NCBI GenBank assembly: GCA_021325195.1
Contig: JAJPHQ010000029.1
Span: 1 to 37,623 of the forward strand
Direction of reading: 5' to 3'
DNA from: Gammaproteobacteria bacterium
GTDB lineage: Bacteria > Pseudomonadota > Gammaproteobacteria > Xanthomonadales > Rhodanobacteraceae
Length of the DNA: 37,623 bases
Each line of letters opens with the position of its first letter. The stretch's first letter is position 1. The translations under genes were made by a program, and so were the position numbers. Below are positions 23,927 through 32,759 of the stretch, one piece after another. The notes beneath the pieces are model-generated. The model was not told the DNA's origin, searched no databases, and worked only from the letters and a program-made list of their open reading frames with translations.

Positions 23927-26115
23927 GCCTCCTTGCCGTGCTGCTGCTCGCGGCCGGCGCGGGTGCCTCGCCGCCGCCGGCGTGGCACGACAGCCTGCAC
24001 TGGCGCGGACAGGGCGTCGGCATGATCGCGCAACCGGACGGCGGTTACCTGTTGCACTCGGCACGGGGCGAACGCCGCATTCCGGCGCCGCCGCTGCGGG
24101 TGCACACCGCGAGCGTGCTGTTCGACGGCCTGTTTGCGATGGCGCAGGACGACCTCCGCCTCGATTCGGTGACCTCGATCCGCGACGGCGCCTACGACCA
24201 CGGACAACCGATACCCTGCACATGCTTCGAGACCGGCGCGAAGTGGCCCTACGTGTGGACGCGCGACCTGTCGTATTCGGTGGATCTGGGATTGTGGCGC
24301 TTCGATCCGGTGCGCTCGCGCAACGGGCTGTTGTTCAAGCTGTCGGGGGTTCGCGTGCCGGGCGTGCCGCAAGGTTTGTATCCGATGCAGGACACCGGCT
24401 CCGGCGGAAGCTGGCCGGTCAGCACCGACCGGGTGGTGTGGTTCCTCGGCGCGCGCCACCTGCTGGACGACAAGGCGTTCGCCGACGAGGTCTGGCAGGC
24501 CCTCAACGACACCCTGGCGCAGGATCGCGAATACACGTTCGATGCGCGGATGGGCCTGTATCGCGGCGAGACTTCGTTCCTCGACTGGCGCGAACAGACC
24601 TATCCGGCATGGATGGCGAACGACGTGGTGCCGATCGCGCAGTCGTTCGCGCTGTCCACCAACGTGCTGCACTACGAGGCATTGCGCCTGGCCACAAACA
24701 TGGCGAAGCAACGCGGCGACGACCGCGCGCAGCAATACTCGGCGCAGGCGGATGCGCTGGAGCGGGCGATCAACGCGCGCTTCTGGCGCGCCGAGCGCGG
24801 GATGTACATGAGCTATCTCGGCGGCGACGGCACGCCGTACGACAGCTACGATCTCCTGGGCATCGCGCTGGCGGTCACCAGCGGCGTGGCCGATGGCGCG
24901 CGGGCGCGGCAGTCGCTGGCGGACTATCCGGTGTGGCCGGCCGGCAGCCCGGTGATCTGGCCCGAGCGCGCCGACCAGCCGGTCTACCACAACCGCGCGA
25001 TCTGGCCGTTCGTCAGCGCCTATGCGCTGCGCGCGGCACGCAAGGCGGGTGCCCCCGCGCTGATCGCGTTCCAGATCGAATCGCTGATGCGCGGCGCCGC
25101 GCTGGCCGGCTCCAACATGGAGAACTACGAACTCGTCACGCAGGCGACCCACGTCGATGACGGCAAGCTCGGCGGCCCGGTGGTGGATTCGCCCCGGCAG
25201 CTGTGGTCGGTGGCGGCCTATCTCGACATGGTGATGGAAGGCGTGTTCGGCCTGACCGACGACGGCAGCGTCGAACCCGAACTCCCGGTGTCGCTGGTGC
25301 CGATGCTGTTCGGCGCGCGCGCCGCGATCACGCTGCAACTGCCTGACCGGAGGATCACGCTGCAACGTCCGAAGTCGATGCACGGCAACCTGCTGGTGGC
25401 GGACACCACAACACGATCCGGCGATGCAACCATCGTCAGGCTCAAGGCCATCACGGCGCCGACGATTCCGCTGCGCACCGGCGCACCGATGTACGCGCCG
25501 CCGGCGCCGGATGCGCCCGCCGTCGTGCGCAGCGGCGATCGGTGGATCGTGCGGACGTCCCGTCGCGGCGTGCTCTACCTCAACGGCCGGCGGTCGGGAA
25601 ACATCGATGGACCGCTCGCCGTGCCCGTGACCCACACGCTTCAATGTTTCAGCGTCACGCGTGTCGGCAACGGTGGTCTCGAATCGCTGCAGAGTCCGCC
25701 GCGTTGCGAAGGACCCGTTGCCGCCGTCACCGGCGCCTGGCCGCGTGCGTGGACCGCACCCGGCGTCGGCCGCTACCGCGTGTGGCTCGACTATCGCAAC
25801 GACCACGGCCCGATCAACACCGGCATCAACGCGGCGGTGAAACGCATGGCGATCCGCTGCGACGGCGGTCCGGTGCAAACCGTTCCCGTCGTGATGCCGC
25901 ACAGTGCGGGCATGCAGCCGTCCACCACGGCCGCGTTCGACGCAAAGGCGGGCGCCCGCTGTTCGTTCGCGCTGGAGCAGGGCTTCAACATGAGCTTCCT
26001 CGCACACAACGCGCATTACACCGGCGGCGAGGGCGGCAGCGGCGGGCCCCTGAACGAGGCGATGATCGGCGCGTTGCGGATCGCGCCGTGGGCCGCGCAG
26101 GACGGCACGCCGTGA
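23923..26115 (+). CDS. Exported six-hairpin (alpha/alpha)6 glycosidase-like protein
   Basis: A 730-residue protein whose central part (about 80-480) resembles (alpha/alpha)6-barrel glycosidases of the GH63/amylo-1,6-glucosidase sort: [19 protein letters not shown] near 107, [11 protein letters not shown] near 308, [17 protein letters not shown] near 350 and SNMENYELV near 398. The C-terminal 200 residues look like beta-domains with several Cys. A short signal peptide ([16 protein letters not shown]) predicts export. It lacks positive charge, and an in-frame GTG at 23866 would add a basic n-region, so the start is open. I cannot assign a GH family or a catalytic pair with confidence. Translationally coupled on both sides (ATGA with GH31, GTGA with the transporter), so it is an integral part of the pathway, perhaps cutting branch points or unusual glucosides. 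Confidence 0.75.
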   Translation: MSLLAVLLLAAGAGASPPPAWHDSLHWRGQGVGMIAQPDGGYLLHSARGERRIPAPPLRVHTASVLFDGLFAMAQDDLRLDSVTSIRDGAYDHGQPIPCTCFETGAKWPYVWTRDLSYSVDLGLWRFDPVRSRNGLLFKLSGVRVPGVPQGLYPMQDTGSGGSWPVSTDRVVWFLGARHLLDDKAFADEVWQALNDTLAQDREYTFDARMGLYRGETSFLDWREQTYPAWMANDVVPIAQSFALSTNVLHYEALRLATNMAKQRGDDRAQQYSAQADALERAINARFWRAERGMYMSYLGGDGTPYDSYDLLGIALAVTSGVADGARARQSLADYPVWPAGSPVIWPERADQPVYHNRAIWPFVSAYALRAARKAGAPALIAFQIESLMRGAALAGSNMENYELVTQATHVDDGKLGGPVVDSPRQLWSVAAYLDMVMEGVFGLTDDGSVEPELPVSLVPMLFGARAAITLQLPDRRITLQRPKSMHGNLLVADTTTRSGDATIVRLKAITAPTIPLRTGAPMYAPPAPDAPAVVRSGDRWIVRTSRRGVLYLNGRRSGNIDGPLAVPVTHTLQCFSVTRVGNGGLESLQSPPRCEGPVAAVTGAWPRAWTAPGVGRYRVWLDYRNDHGPINTGINAAVKRMAIRCDGGPVQTVPVVMPHSAGMQPSTTAAFDAKAGARCSFALEQGFNMSFLAHNAHYTGGEGGSGGPLNEAMIGALRIAPWAAQDGTP

Positions 26116-27626
26116 ACCGCAAGCCCGAACTCACGTTCCGGCAGATCTGGAACATGTGCTTCGGTTTCCTTGGCATCCAGTTCGGTTTCGCGCTGCAGAC
26201 CGCCGACGTCAGCCGGATCTTCCAGACGCTGGGCGCCTCGCTGGAACAGATTCCGCTGTTGTGGGTGGCCGCGCCGTTGACCGGCCTGATCGTGCAGCCG
26301 ATCATCGGCCACTGCTCCGACCGCACCTGGGGACGGCTGGGCCGGCGCCGGCCGTACTTTCTCGCCGGTGCGCTGCTGGCGACGCTGGCGTTGCTGTGGA
26401 TGCCGAACGCCGGTGCGTTGTGGGGCGCGGCGATCCTGCTGTGGCTGATGGACGCCACCTTCAACGTGGCGATGGAGCCGTTCCGCGCCTTCGTGGCCGA
26501 CCAGTTGCCGCTGCGCCAGCGGCCGCTCGGCTACCTGATGCAGAGTTTCTTCATCGGCGCGGGCGCGGTGATCGCGTCCATGCTGCCGTGGCTGCTGGCG
26601 CATCTGGGGGTCGGCAACGTGGCGGCGGACGGCGGCATACCCGACACGGTGAAGTACTCGTTCTACGCCGGCGGTGCGGCCATGCTGGGGACGGTGCTGT
26701 GGACGGTGGTCAGCACGCGCGAATACCCGCCGGAACAATTGCTGGCCTTCGATCCGGCGGGCGGCAGCGCCGAAATGCCGCCCCTGCGCGGCATCTGGCG
26801 CAACGGGGCCGCGTGGCTGCTGGCCGGCATCGCCGTCGCGTTGCTGATCGGCCATTACCGCCTGCGGCAGGAAACGTATCTGCTGGCCGCCGGTCTCGCC
26901 GTCTATGGCCTGCTGCTGATCGGCTACCAGGCGGCGCTGATGCTGCGTCCCGTGCTGGCGCACAGGCGCGGCGTGCTGGGCCACGTGCTGGGCGACCTGC
27001 ACGCGGCGCCCCCGGCGATGCGCCAGCTTGCGTGGGTGCAACTGTTCTCGTGGTTCGCGCTGTTCGCGATGTGGATCTACACCACCGCCGCGGTGGCGCA
27101 GGTGCAGTACGGCGCCACCGACGCGCACTCGGCGATCTACAACGAGGCGGCCAACTGGGTGGGCGTGCTGTTCGCCGTGTACAACGCCTGGGCGGCCGCG
27201 GCGGCGCTGCTGATCCCGCTGATGGTGCGCCGCTGGGGCCTGCGCGCCAGCCACCTGGTCAACCTGTGGCTGGGCGGCGCGGGGCTGATCGCGTTCCTGT
27301 TCATCCGCGATCCCCACTGGCTGCTGCTGCCGATGGCGGGCGTGGGCTTCGCCTGGGCGTCGATCCTGTCGCTGCCCTACGCGATGCTCTCCGACAACCT
27401 GCCCGCCGCGAAGATGGGCGTGTACATGGGCATTTTCAATTTCTTCATCGTGATCCCGCAACTGGTCGCCGCCAGCGTGCTGGGCGAACTGCTCAGGCGC
27501 TGTTTCCACGACCAGCCGGTATGGGCGCTGGCGGCGGGCGGCGTCAGCCTGTTCGTGGCGGGGCTGTGCACGCTGCGCGTGCGCGCTCCAGGGCGGACCG
27601 CGCCGATCGTCGATCAGGCGGTGTGA
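26112..27626 (+). CDS. MFS sugar transporter, SLC45/GPH-like (maltose or glucoside importer)
   Basis: A 504-residue inner-membrane carrier with about 12 hydrophobic helices. The loop 2-3 motif [16 protein letters not shown] (about 71-86) is diagnostic of SLC45-type sugar/proton symporters, and [20 protein letters not shown] follows, also typical. Caulobacter MalY and Xanthomonas sucrose carriers belong to this group. The context with TonB receptor, amylase, GH31 and cytoplasmic alpha-glucosidase points to maltose or short maltodextrins. The GTG start at 26112 overlaps the previous stop (GTGA). No ABC-type maltose system is present, so this is the only visible inner-membrane route. Confidence 0.9.
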   Translation: MNRKPELTFRQIWNMCFGFLGIQFGFALQTADVSRIFQTLGASLEQIPLLWVAAPLTGLIVQPIIGHCSDRTWGRLGRRRPYFLAGALLATLALLWMPNAGALWGAAILLWLMDATFNVAMEPFRAFVADQLPLRQRPLGYLMQSFFIGAGAVIASMLPWLLAHLGVGNVAADGGIPDTVKYSFYAGGAAMLGTVLWTVVSTREYPPEQLLAFDPAGGSAEMPPLRGIWRNGAAWLLAGIAVALLIGHYRLRQETYLLAAGLAVYGLLLIGYQAALMLRPVLAHRRGVLGHVLGDLHAAPPAMRQLAWVQLFSWFALFAMWIYTTAAVAQVQYGATDAHSAIYNEAANWVGVLFAVYNAWAAAAALLIPLMVRRWGLRASHLVNLWLGGAGLIAFLFIRDPHWLLLPMAGVGFAWASILSLPYAMLSDNLPAAKMGVYMGIFNFFIVIPQLVAASVLGELLRRCFHDQPVWALAAGGVSLFVAGLCTLRVRAPGRTAPIVDQAV

Positions 27627-27801
27627 TGCCCCGGCGTGCTGTCCCGCCATTCCTTTGCGAAATCGGCGCGTTCCCGGGTCCGGTCCGGGACGGCCTTGCC
27701 GTGCCCTGCCGGACACGCGAACCCGTGGCGAATTCGCAAGATTATTGACGGGAAGGCCCATTAGGATGTGTGCCGCGGAACGGGCTCGTGCGGCAGCGGG
27801 G

Positions 27802-28848
27802 ATGAAGGGAAAAGCCACATCGTTCGACATCGCCCATCTGGCCGGGGTCTCCCAGCCCACGGTGTCGCGCGCGCTGCGCGGCAGTCCGCTGGTCAGCGAG
27901 GAGACGCGCCGGCGCGTCCAGTCCGCCGCCGAGGCGCTGGGCTACAAGGTGGACAAGAACGCGTCCAACCTGCGCCGCCAGCACAGCGGCACGTTGGCGC
28001 TGCTGCTGTTCGAGGATCCCACCGCGGACCACTCGCACATCAATCCGTTTTTCCTGTCGATGCTGGGTTCGATCACCCGCGCCAGCGCCCAGCAGGGCTA
28101 CGATCTCCTGATTTCGTTCCAGCAGTTTTCGCGCGACTGGCACGCCGACTTTGCCGGCTGCAAGAAGGCCGACGGCATCATCCTGCTGGGCTACGGCGAC
28201 TACCAGTCGCATCGCGACAAGCTGGAGAAACTGGTGGCCCAGGGCACCCGTTTCGTGCGCTGGGGTGCGGTGCTGCCGGGGCAGCCGGGCGTCTCGATCG
28301 GATGCGACAACTTTCTGGGCGGCAGGATGGTGACCGGGCACCTGGTCGAGCAGGGCTGCCGGCGCATCGCGTTCCTGGGCGACGCCACGCCGCACTATCC
28401 GGAATTCCACGAACGTTACCGCGGCTACGTCGAGGCGCTGCGCGCAGCCGGCCTGCCGGTGGACGAGACGCTGCGCGCCGATGCCGAAAGCACCGAGCGC
28501 GCCGGCTACGAGGCGACGAAAACCCTGCTTGCGCGCGATGCGGCCTTCGACGCGCTGTTCGCGGCCAGCGACCTGATCGCGATCGGCGCGATGCGCGCGC
28601 TGGTCGAACACGGCCTGGGCGTGCCGCGCGACGTCGCGCTGGCCGGCTTCGACGACATTCCGGTGGCGAGCTTCGTCCGGCCCGCGCTCACCACCGTGTT
28701 GCAGGACACCGGCAGGGCCGGCGAATTGCTGGTCGATCACCTGCTGCGCCTGATCCACGGCCGCAGCGCCGAGAGCATGATGCTGCCCGTGGAGCTGAAG
28801 GTGCGGCAGTCCAGCCTGCGCATGATGCGGGGGAGGCGCGCGCGCTGA
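27802..28848 (+). CDS. LacI-family transcriptional regulator, probable island repressor
   Basis: A 348-residue LacI/GalR repressor. The helix-turn-helix and hinge helix lie at about 5-55 (SFDIAHLAGVSQPTVSRALR...ALGYKVDKNASNLR), followed by the two-lobed sugar-binding domain (about 60-340: TLALLLFEDP, DGIILLG, FLGDATPHYPEF, ALFAASDLIAIGAMRAL, DVALAGFDDIPVASF). It should respond to maltose or a derivative. The ATG at 27802 starts just ahead of the DNA-binding region; ATG 27765 would add 12 residues and has GGAAGG 9 nt upstream, so either is possible. A palindrome GGCGAATTCGCA-type site at about 27727-27738 might serve autoregulation. It lies 175 bp after the transporter gene and is the last gene of the island. 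Confidence 0.92.
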   Translation: MKGKATSFDIAHLAGVSQPTVSRALRGSPLVSEETRRRVQSAAEALGYKVDKNASNLRRQHSGTLALLLFEDPTADHSHINPFFLSMLGSITRASAQQGYDLLISFQQFSRDWHADFAGCKKADGIILLGYGDYQSHRDKLEKLVAQGTRFVRWGAVLPGQPGVSIGCDNFLGGRMVTGHLVEQGCRRIAFLGDATPHYPEFHERYRGYVEALRAAGLPVDETLRADAESTERAGYEATKTLLARDAAFDALFAASDLIAIGAMRALVEHGLGVPRDVALAGFDDIPVASFVRPALTTVLQDTGRAGELLVDHLLRLIHGRSAESMMLPVELKVRQSSLRMMRGRRAR

Positions 28849-28914
28849 CGGGTGGTCGAAAAGGGGCTGTCCCCGATCGGGTCCGGTGCGGGCTCCGCAC
28901 GTTTGCAACGCACC

Positions 28915-29007
28915 GAGTCCGCCACACGCCCGGCACATGCATGATTGATTCGCGGGCGGCACATCCCTGTGCCGCATGAAAACTCCGATGAATCGGAGTT
29001 TCCCTAA
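28915..29007 (+). repeat. Dispersed hairpin repeat, copy 3 (partial)
   Basis: It keeps the last part of the element: GCGGCAC-ATCCCT-GTGCCGC (28956-28975) and AAACTCCGAT with ATCGGAGTTT (28980-28989 and 28992-29001). Compared with copy 2, the last stem differs by a T-A to C-G pair swap on both arms, so the pairing is kept. It may serve as terminator for the LacI gene. The stretch 28849-28914 shows nothing else. Confidence 0.8.
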
Positions 29008-29230
29008 CAGGTTGTTGAGAAAGTGCTTTCCTGCACTTGACTCGCGCCATCCATGGCGCTCGCCCTGCGGGCCAGCTTCGCTGTTCGCATCCGCTCCTGC
29101 GGATGCAGTCTCGACGTCGCGAGTCCGGCACATGTCCGGACTCGCTCGACGGATCAAGCGCTTGCGCGCTTGATCCGCGGCGGGCCATCCGTGGCCCGCG
29201 CTTGGCAGGGTGTTTCTCAACACCCTGCTA
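29008..29230 (-). repeat. Cascade of perfect hairpins directly downstream of rodA
   Basis: Five successive stem-loops fill this stretch: GCATCCGC/GCGGATGC (29087-29106), GCGAGTCCGG/CCGGACTCGC (29119-29145), GGATCAAGCGC/GCGCTTGATCC (29151-29176), CGGGCCA/TGGCCCG (29181-29198) and GCAGGGTGTT/AACACCCTGC (29205-29228). A smaller GCGCCAT/ATGGCGC hairpin is at 29044-29059. The outer ends (GTTGTTGAGAAAG on the left and the CTCAACACCCTGC arm on the right) are imperfect inverted repeats. Read on the minus strand, two loops are GAGA and GCAA (GNRA type). The last hairpin overlaps the rodA stop codon. Confidence 0.8.
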
Positions 29231-30352
29231 AGCCACCCATTTCCTGTGCGCGTGGATCGACATCACCACGCCGAAGCCGGCCAGCAGGGTCACGGCGGAA
29301 GTGCCGCCGTAGCTGACCAGCGGCAGCGGCACGCCCACCACTGGCAGCAATCCCGAAATCATCCCGCCGTTGACGATCACGTACACGAAGAAGGCGAGGC
29401 CGAAGGCGCCCGCCAGGATGCGCGAATAGGTGTCGCGCGCGTTGGCCGCGATCCACAGGCAGCGTCCCACGATGAAGGCGTACAACGCCAGCAGCACCAG
29501 CACGCCGATCAGTCCGAACTCCTCGCCCAGCACGGCGAAGATGAAATCGGTGGTGTGCTCGGGCAGGAATTCCAGCCGCGACTGGGTGCCGTGGTGCCAG
29601 CCCTTGCCCAAGATGCCGCCGGATCCGACCGCGATCATCGACTGGATGATGTGCCAGCCCGAGCCCAGCGGATCGCGCTCGGGGTGCAGGAAGGTCAGCA
29701 CGCGCTCGCGCTGGTAGTCGTGCAGGAAATGCCACGCCACCGGCGCGGCGGCGGCCAGCGCGCCCAGCATCGCGCCGATCTTCCACCACTGCAGCCCGGC
29801 GAGGAACAGCGCGAACACGCCGGCGGCGGCGACCAGCAGCGCGGTGCCGAGGTCGGGCTGCTTGACGATCAGCGCGGACGGAATCACGATCAGCAGGCCC
29901 ACCACCAGGATGTCGCGCCAGCGCGGCGGCAGCCGGCGCGGGTGCAGGTACCACGCCACCATCATGGGCATCGACAATTTCAAGAGTTCCGAAGGCTGGA
30001 AGCGCAACGCGCCGAGATCCAGCCAGCGGGTCGCGCCGCGGCCCTCACCCAGCACCATCACCACCAGCAGCAATCCCACGCTGAGGAAGTAGAACCAGGG
30101 CGTCCACGCGCGCAGCAGCGTCGGCGGGATGCGCGAGATCGCCACCAGCAGCACCGCGCCGATCAGAAAACGCGTGGCCTGCCCGAGCAGCATGGCGTTG
30201 TTGAGGTCGCTGGCGCTGTACAGCACCGTCAGCCCGATCGCGGCCAGCACGCACAGCGCGACCGCCAGCGGCAGGTCGATGCGCGGGCGCGAGAAGATCC
30301 GCCGGCCCAGCCGGTACGCGCGGGTGGACAGCGTGGCGGCGAGCGCGTTCAT
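29228..30352 (-). CDS. rodA: Rod-shape peptidoglycan glycosyltransferase RodA
   Basis: A 374-residue SEDS-family membrane enzyme that polymerises lipid II into glycan strands during elongation, working with PBP2. About ten membrane helices are evident. Family markers: RGATRWLDLGALRFQPSELLK is split around residues 105-126, KQPDLGTAL near 166 carries the catalytic Asp region, FAVLGEEFGLIG near 270 and GMISGLLPVVGVPLPLVSYGGTS near 335. The ATG overlaps the mrdA stop (ATGA), and the gene is the last of mreBCD-mrdA-rodA on this side of the island. Its stop codon is the edge of the hairpin cascade. Confidence 0.96.
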   Translation of the reverse strand: MNALAATLSTRAYRLGRRIFSRPRIDLPLAVALCVLAAIGLTVLYSASDLNNAMLLGQATRFLIGAVLLVAISRIPPTLLRAWTPWFYFLSVGLLLVVMVLGEGRGATRWLDLGALRFQPSELLKLSMPMMVAWYLHPRRLPPRWRDILVVGLLIVIPSALIVKQPDLGTALLVAAAGVFALFLAGLQWWKIGAMLGALAAAAPVAWHFLHDYQRERVLTFLHPERDPLGSGWHIIQSMIAVGSGGILGKGWHHGTQSRLEFLPEHTTDFIFAVLGEEFGLIGVLVLLALYAFIVGRCLWIAANARDTYSRILAGAFGLAFFVYVIVNGGMISGLLPVVGVPLPLVSYGGTSAVTLLAGFGVVMSIHAHRKWVA

Positions 30353-32268
30353 CGTGTGACCGGCACCCCGGCGACCGTGCCCTCGGCCGATGCGGTCACC
30401 GGCACGGGCGGACGCTGCGAAGGCGGCGTCTCGGCCAGCCACGCATCCAGCATCTTGCGCGCGATCGGCGCGGCGTCGCTGCCGCCCCACGCGCCGGCTT
30501 CCAGCGCCACCGCAATCGCGATCTGCGGATGGTCCGCCGGCGCGTAGCAGATGAACCACGCGCGGTGGCGCTTGGCGAGGTAGGCGTGGCTCTTGTCGGT
30601 GTTGTAGGCATTGGTGGTGCGCGAATAGCGTTCGGCGGTGCCGGTCTTGCCGGCGATCCTGTACGGAAAGCCGTCGCCCAGCCCGTACGCGGTGCCGCGC
30701 GGGTCGTACACCACGCCCAGCATGCCCTGCCGCACCGCCGCGAGATCGGCGGGAGCGTGCGTCAACTGCCGCGGCGGGTCGGGCGTCACCGGCAGCTCGG
30801 GCGAGTCCGGGCCGTCGCTGGTCGCGCGCACCAGGTGCGGCGTGTGCGCCTCGCCGCCGTCGGCCAGCGCCGCCAGCGCGTGGGCCATCTGCAGCGGCGT
30901 GACCATCCAGTAGCCCTGGCCGATGCCGGCGATCACCGTCTCGCCGGGGAACCAGGGCTCGCGGGAAATCTTGCGCTTCCATTCCGGCGAGGGCAGCACG
31001 CCGCCCGATTCGTCGGGCAGGTCGATGCCGGTGGGCCTGCCGAAACCGAATGTCGAAAGAAAGGCGTCCAGCCGCTGGATGCCCATCTTGTACGCCAGCG
31101 AATAGAAATAGGTGTTCACCGACTGGGTGATCGCCTGCACCAGATCGACGCGGCCCGCGCCGTAGCGCTGGTCGTCCCGGAATCCGCGCGAGTAACCGGG
31201 AATGTAGAACGTGCCGGTGGACAGCACCGTGTCGGAGGGATTGCGGAAACCGAGTTCCAGGCCCGCCAGGCCGATGAACGGCTTGATGGTGGAGCCGGGC
31301 GGATAGCCGCCGCGCATCGCGCGGTTCAGCAGCGGCTTGTCGGGATCGTCCAGCAGCGCGGAATAGTCGCCCTGGCTGATGCCGTTGACGAACAGATTGG
31401 GATCGAAATCCGGTACCGTCACCATCGCCAGCACGTCGCCGTTGCGCGGATCGATCGCGACCGCCGCGCCGGGCCGGCCGTCGAAGGCCGCGATCGTGGC
31501 GCGCTGCAGCCGCTCGTCGATGGTGAGGTACAGGTTCTCGCCCGGCTTGGCGGCCACGTGCTGCAGCACGCGCAGCGGCCGCTGCGCGGCATTCACCTCG
31601 ACCAGTTCGTAGCCGGGCGTGCCGTGCAGAATGTCCTCGTACTGTTTTTCCAGCCCGGTCTTGCCGACGTGGGTGGTGCCGGCATAGCGGTCCGGGTCGA
31701 GGCGTTTCAGGTCGTTCTCGTCGATCCGCCCCACGTAGCCGATCACGTGCGCGAACTCGGGGCCGTAGGGATAGTTGCGGGTGAGGTAGGGCTGGATGCT
31801 GACGCCCGGGAACTGCCAGGCATTCACCGCGAAGCGGTCCATCTCCGATTCGGTCAGGCGGAACTTCAGCGGCACGCTCTCGAACGGCCGGTGCTGCTTC
31901 AGGCTCTGCTTGAAGCGGCGGATGTCGTCGTCGGTCAGCGGCACCACCGCGGACAGCCGCTGCAGCATCGCGTCCATGTGCCTGATCTTGTCCGGCACCA
32001 CGTCCAGCCGGAACGCCGGCACGTTGTCGGCCAGCAGTTTCCCTTCGCGGTCGTAGATCAGGCCGCGCGGCGGCGGCAGGTGGCGCAGGCGCACGCGATT
32101 GGCCTGCGCGCGCGTGGAGTATTCGCCATGCTCGTACACCTGCAGATAGACGAAGCGGCCGGCGACGACCAGCAGCGCCGCCAGCATGATCGCTAAGCCG
32201 GCCAGCGCGCGGCGGCCGAAGCGCGCGGATTCGGTGCGCCCGTCCGGCAGTTCGCGACGCGGATTCAT
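30349..32268 (-). CDS. mrdA: Penicillin-binding protein 2 (elongasome transpeptidase)
   Basis: A 639-residue class B PBP that cross-links new peptidoglycan in the lateral wall. A single N-terminal membrane helix (about 19-42) anchors it. The pedestal/dimerisation domain (55-230) includes PPPRGLIYDREGKLLADN. In the transpeptidase domain the catalytic Ser326 is in PPGSTIKP (Lys329), with QSVNTYF as the SxN motif and AGKTGTAE as KTG. Length matches E. coli PBP2 (633). It is translationally coupled with mreD upstream and rodA downstream through ATGA overlaps. Confidence 0.96.
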   Translation of the reverse strand: MNPRRELPDGRTESARFGRRALAGLAIMLAALLVVAGRFVYLQVYEHGEYSTRAQANRVRLRHLPPPRGLIYDREGKLLADNVPAFRLDVVPDKIRHMDAMLQRLSAVVPLTDDDIRRFKQSLKQHRPFESVPLKFRLTESEMDRFAVNAWQFPGVSIQPYLTRNYPYGPEFAHVIGYVGRIDENDLKRLDPDRYAGTTHVGKTGLEKQYEDILHGTPGYELVEVNAAQRPLRVLQHVAAKPGENLYLTIDERLQRATIAAFDGRPGAAVAIDPRNGDVLAMVTVPDFDPNLFVNGISQGDYSALLDDPDKPLLNRAMRGGYPPGSTIKPFIGLAGLELGFRNPSDTVLSTGTFYIPGYSRGFRDDQRYGAGRVDLVQAITQSVNTYFYSLAYKMGIQRLDAFLSTFGFGRPTGIDLPDESGGVLPSPEWKRKISREPWFPGETVIAGIGQGYWMVTPLQMAHALAALADGGEAHTPHLVRATSDGPDSPELPVTPDPPRQLTHAPADLAAVRQGMLGVVYDPRGTAYGLGDGFPYRIAGKTGTAERYSRTTNAYNTDKSHAYLAKRHRAWFICYAPADHPQIAIAVALEAGAWGGSDAAPIARKMLDAWLAETPPSQRPPVPVTASAEGTVAGVPVTR

Positions 32269-32759
32269 GTCTCCTTCGCCCCGCGCAGCCGCGCGTTCAG
32301 GTCATCCAGCAGCAGGAACACGAACGGCCAGATCACCGCGCCCACCGCCGGCGCCAGCCACGACAGCGCCGGCATCGCGGGATCGCCCGCGAACACCCGG
32401 ATCAGCACCTGCAACACCTGGTTGTTGAGCAGCAGCAGCAATACCGCCAGCGACTGCTGCCACATCGGGAAGAAACGCAGCCGCGCCCGGAAACGCAGCA
32501 CGATGAACACCAGCACCGCCAGGCGCAGCGCCTGGTCGCCCAGCAGCGCGCCGTTCAGCAGGTCGGCGCCCAGTCCGACCAGGAACGCCAGTCCGATGCT
32601 GGTGCGATCGGGGGTTTCCAGCGACCAGTAGATCAGCACCAAGGCGGGCCAGTACGGTTTGAGCGGCTGGATCGCGGTGGGCAACGGCATCAGCATCAGC
32701 AGCAGCGAGAGTGCAAGACTGCCGGCGAAGATCCAGCCCTGGGCGCGTGCGCGGTTCAT
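32265..32759 (-). CDS. mreD: Rod-shape-determining protein MreD
   Basis: A 164-residue inner-membrane protein with five to six hydrophobic segments, connecting MreC to the elongasome. Features consistent with the family are PLKPYWPALVLIYW near 33, the GLGADLLNGALLGDQAL segment near 63 and the C-terminal WPFVFLLLDDL. It is poorly conserved in general, so position is the strongest support: it overlaps mreC (ATGA) at its start and mrdA (ATGA) at its end. Confidence 0.93.
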   Translation of the reverse strand: MNRARAQGWIFAGSLALSLLLMLMPLPTAIQPLKPYWPALVLIYWSLETPDRTSIGLAFLVGLGADLLNGALLGDQALRLAVLVFIVLRFRARLRFFPMWQQSLAVLLLLLNNQVLQVLIRVFAGDPAMPALSWLAPAVGAVIWPFVFLLLDDLNARLRGAKET

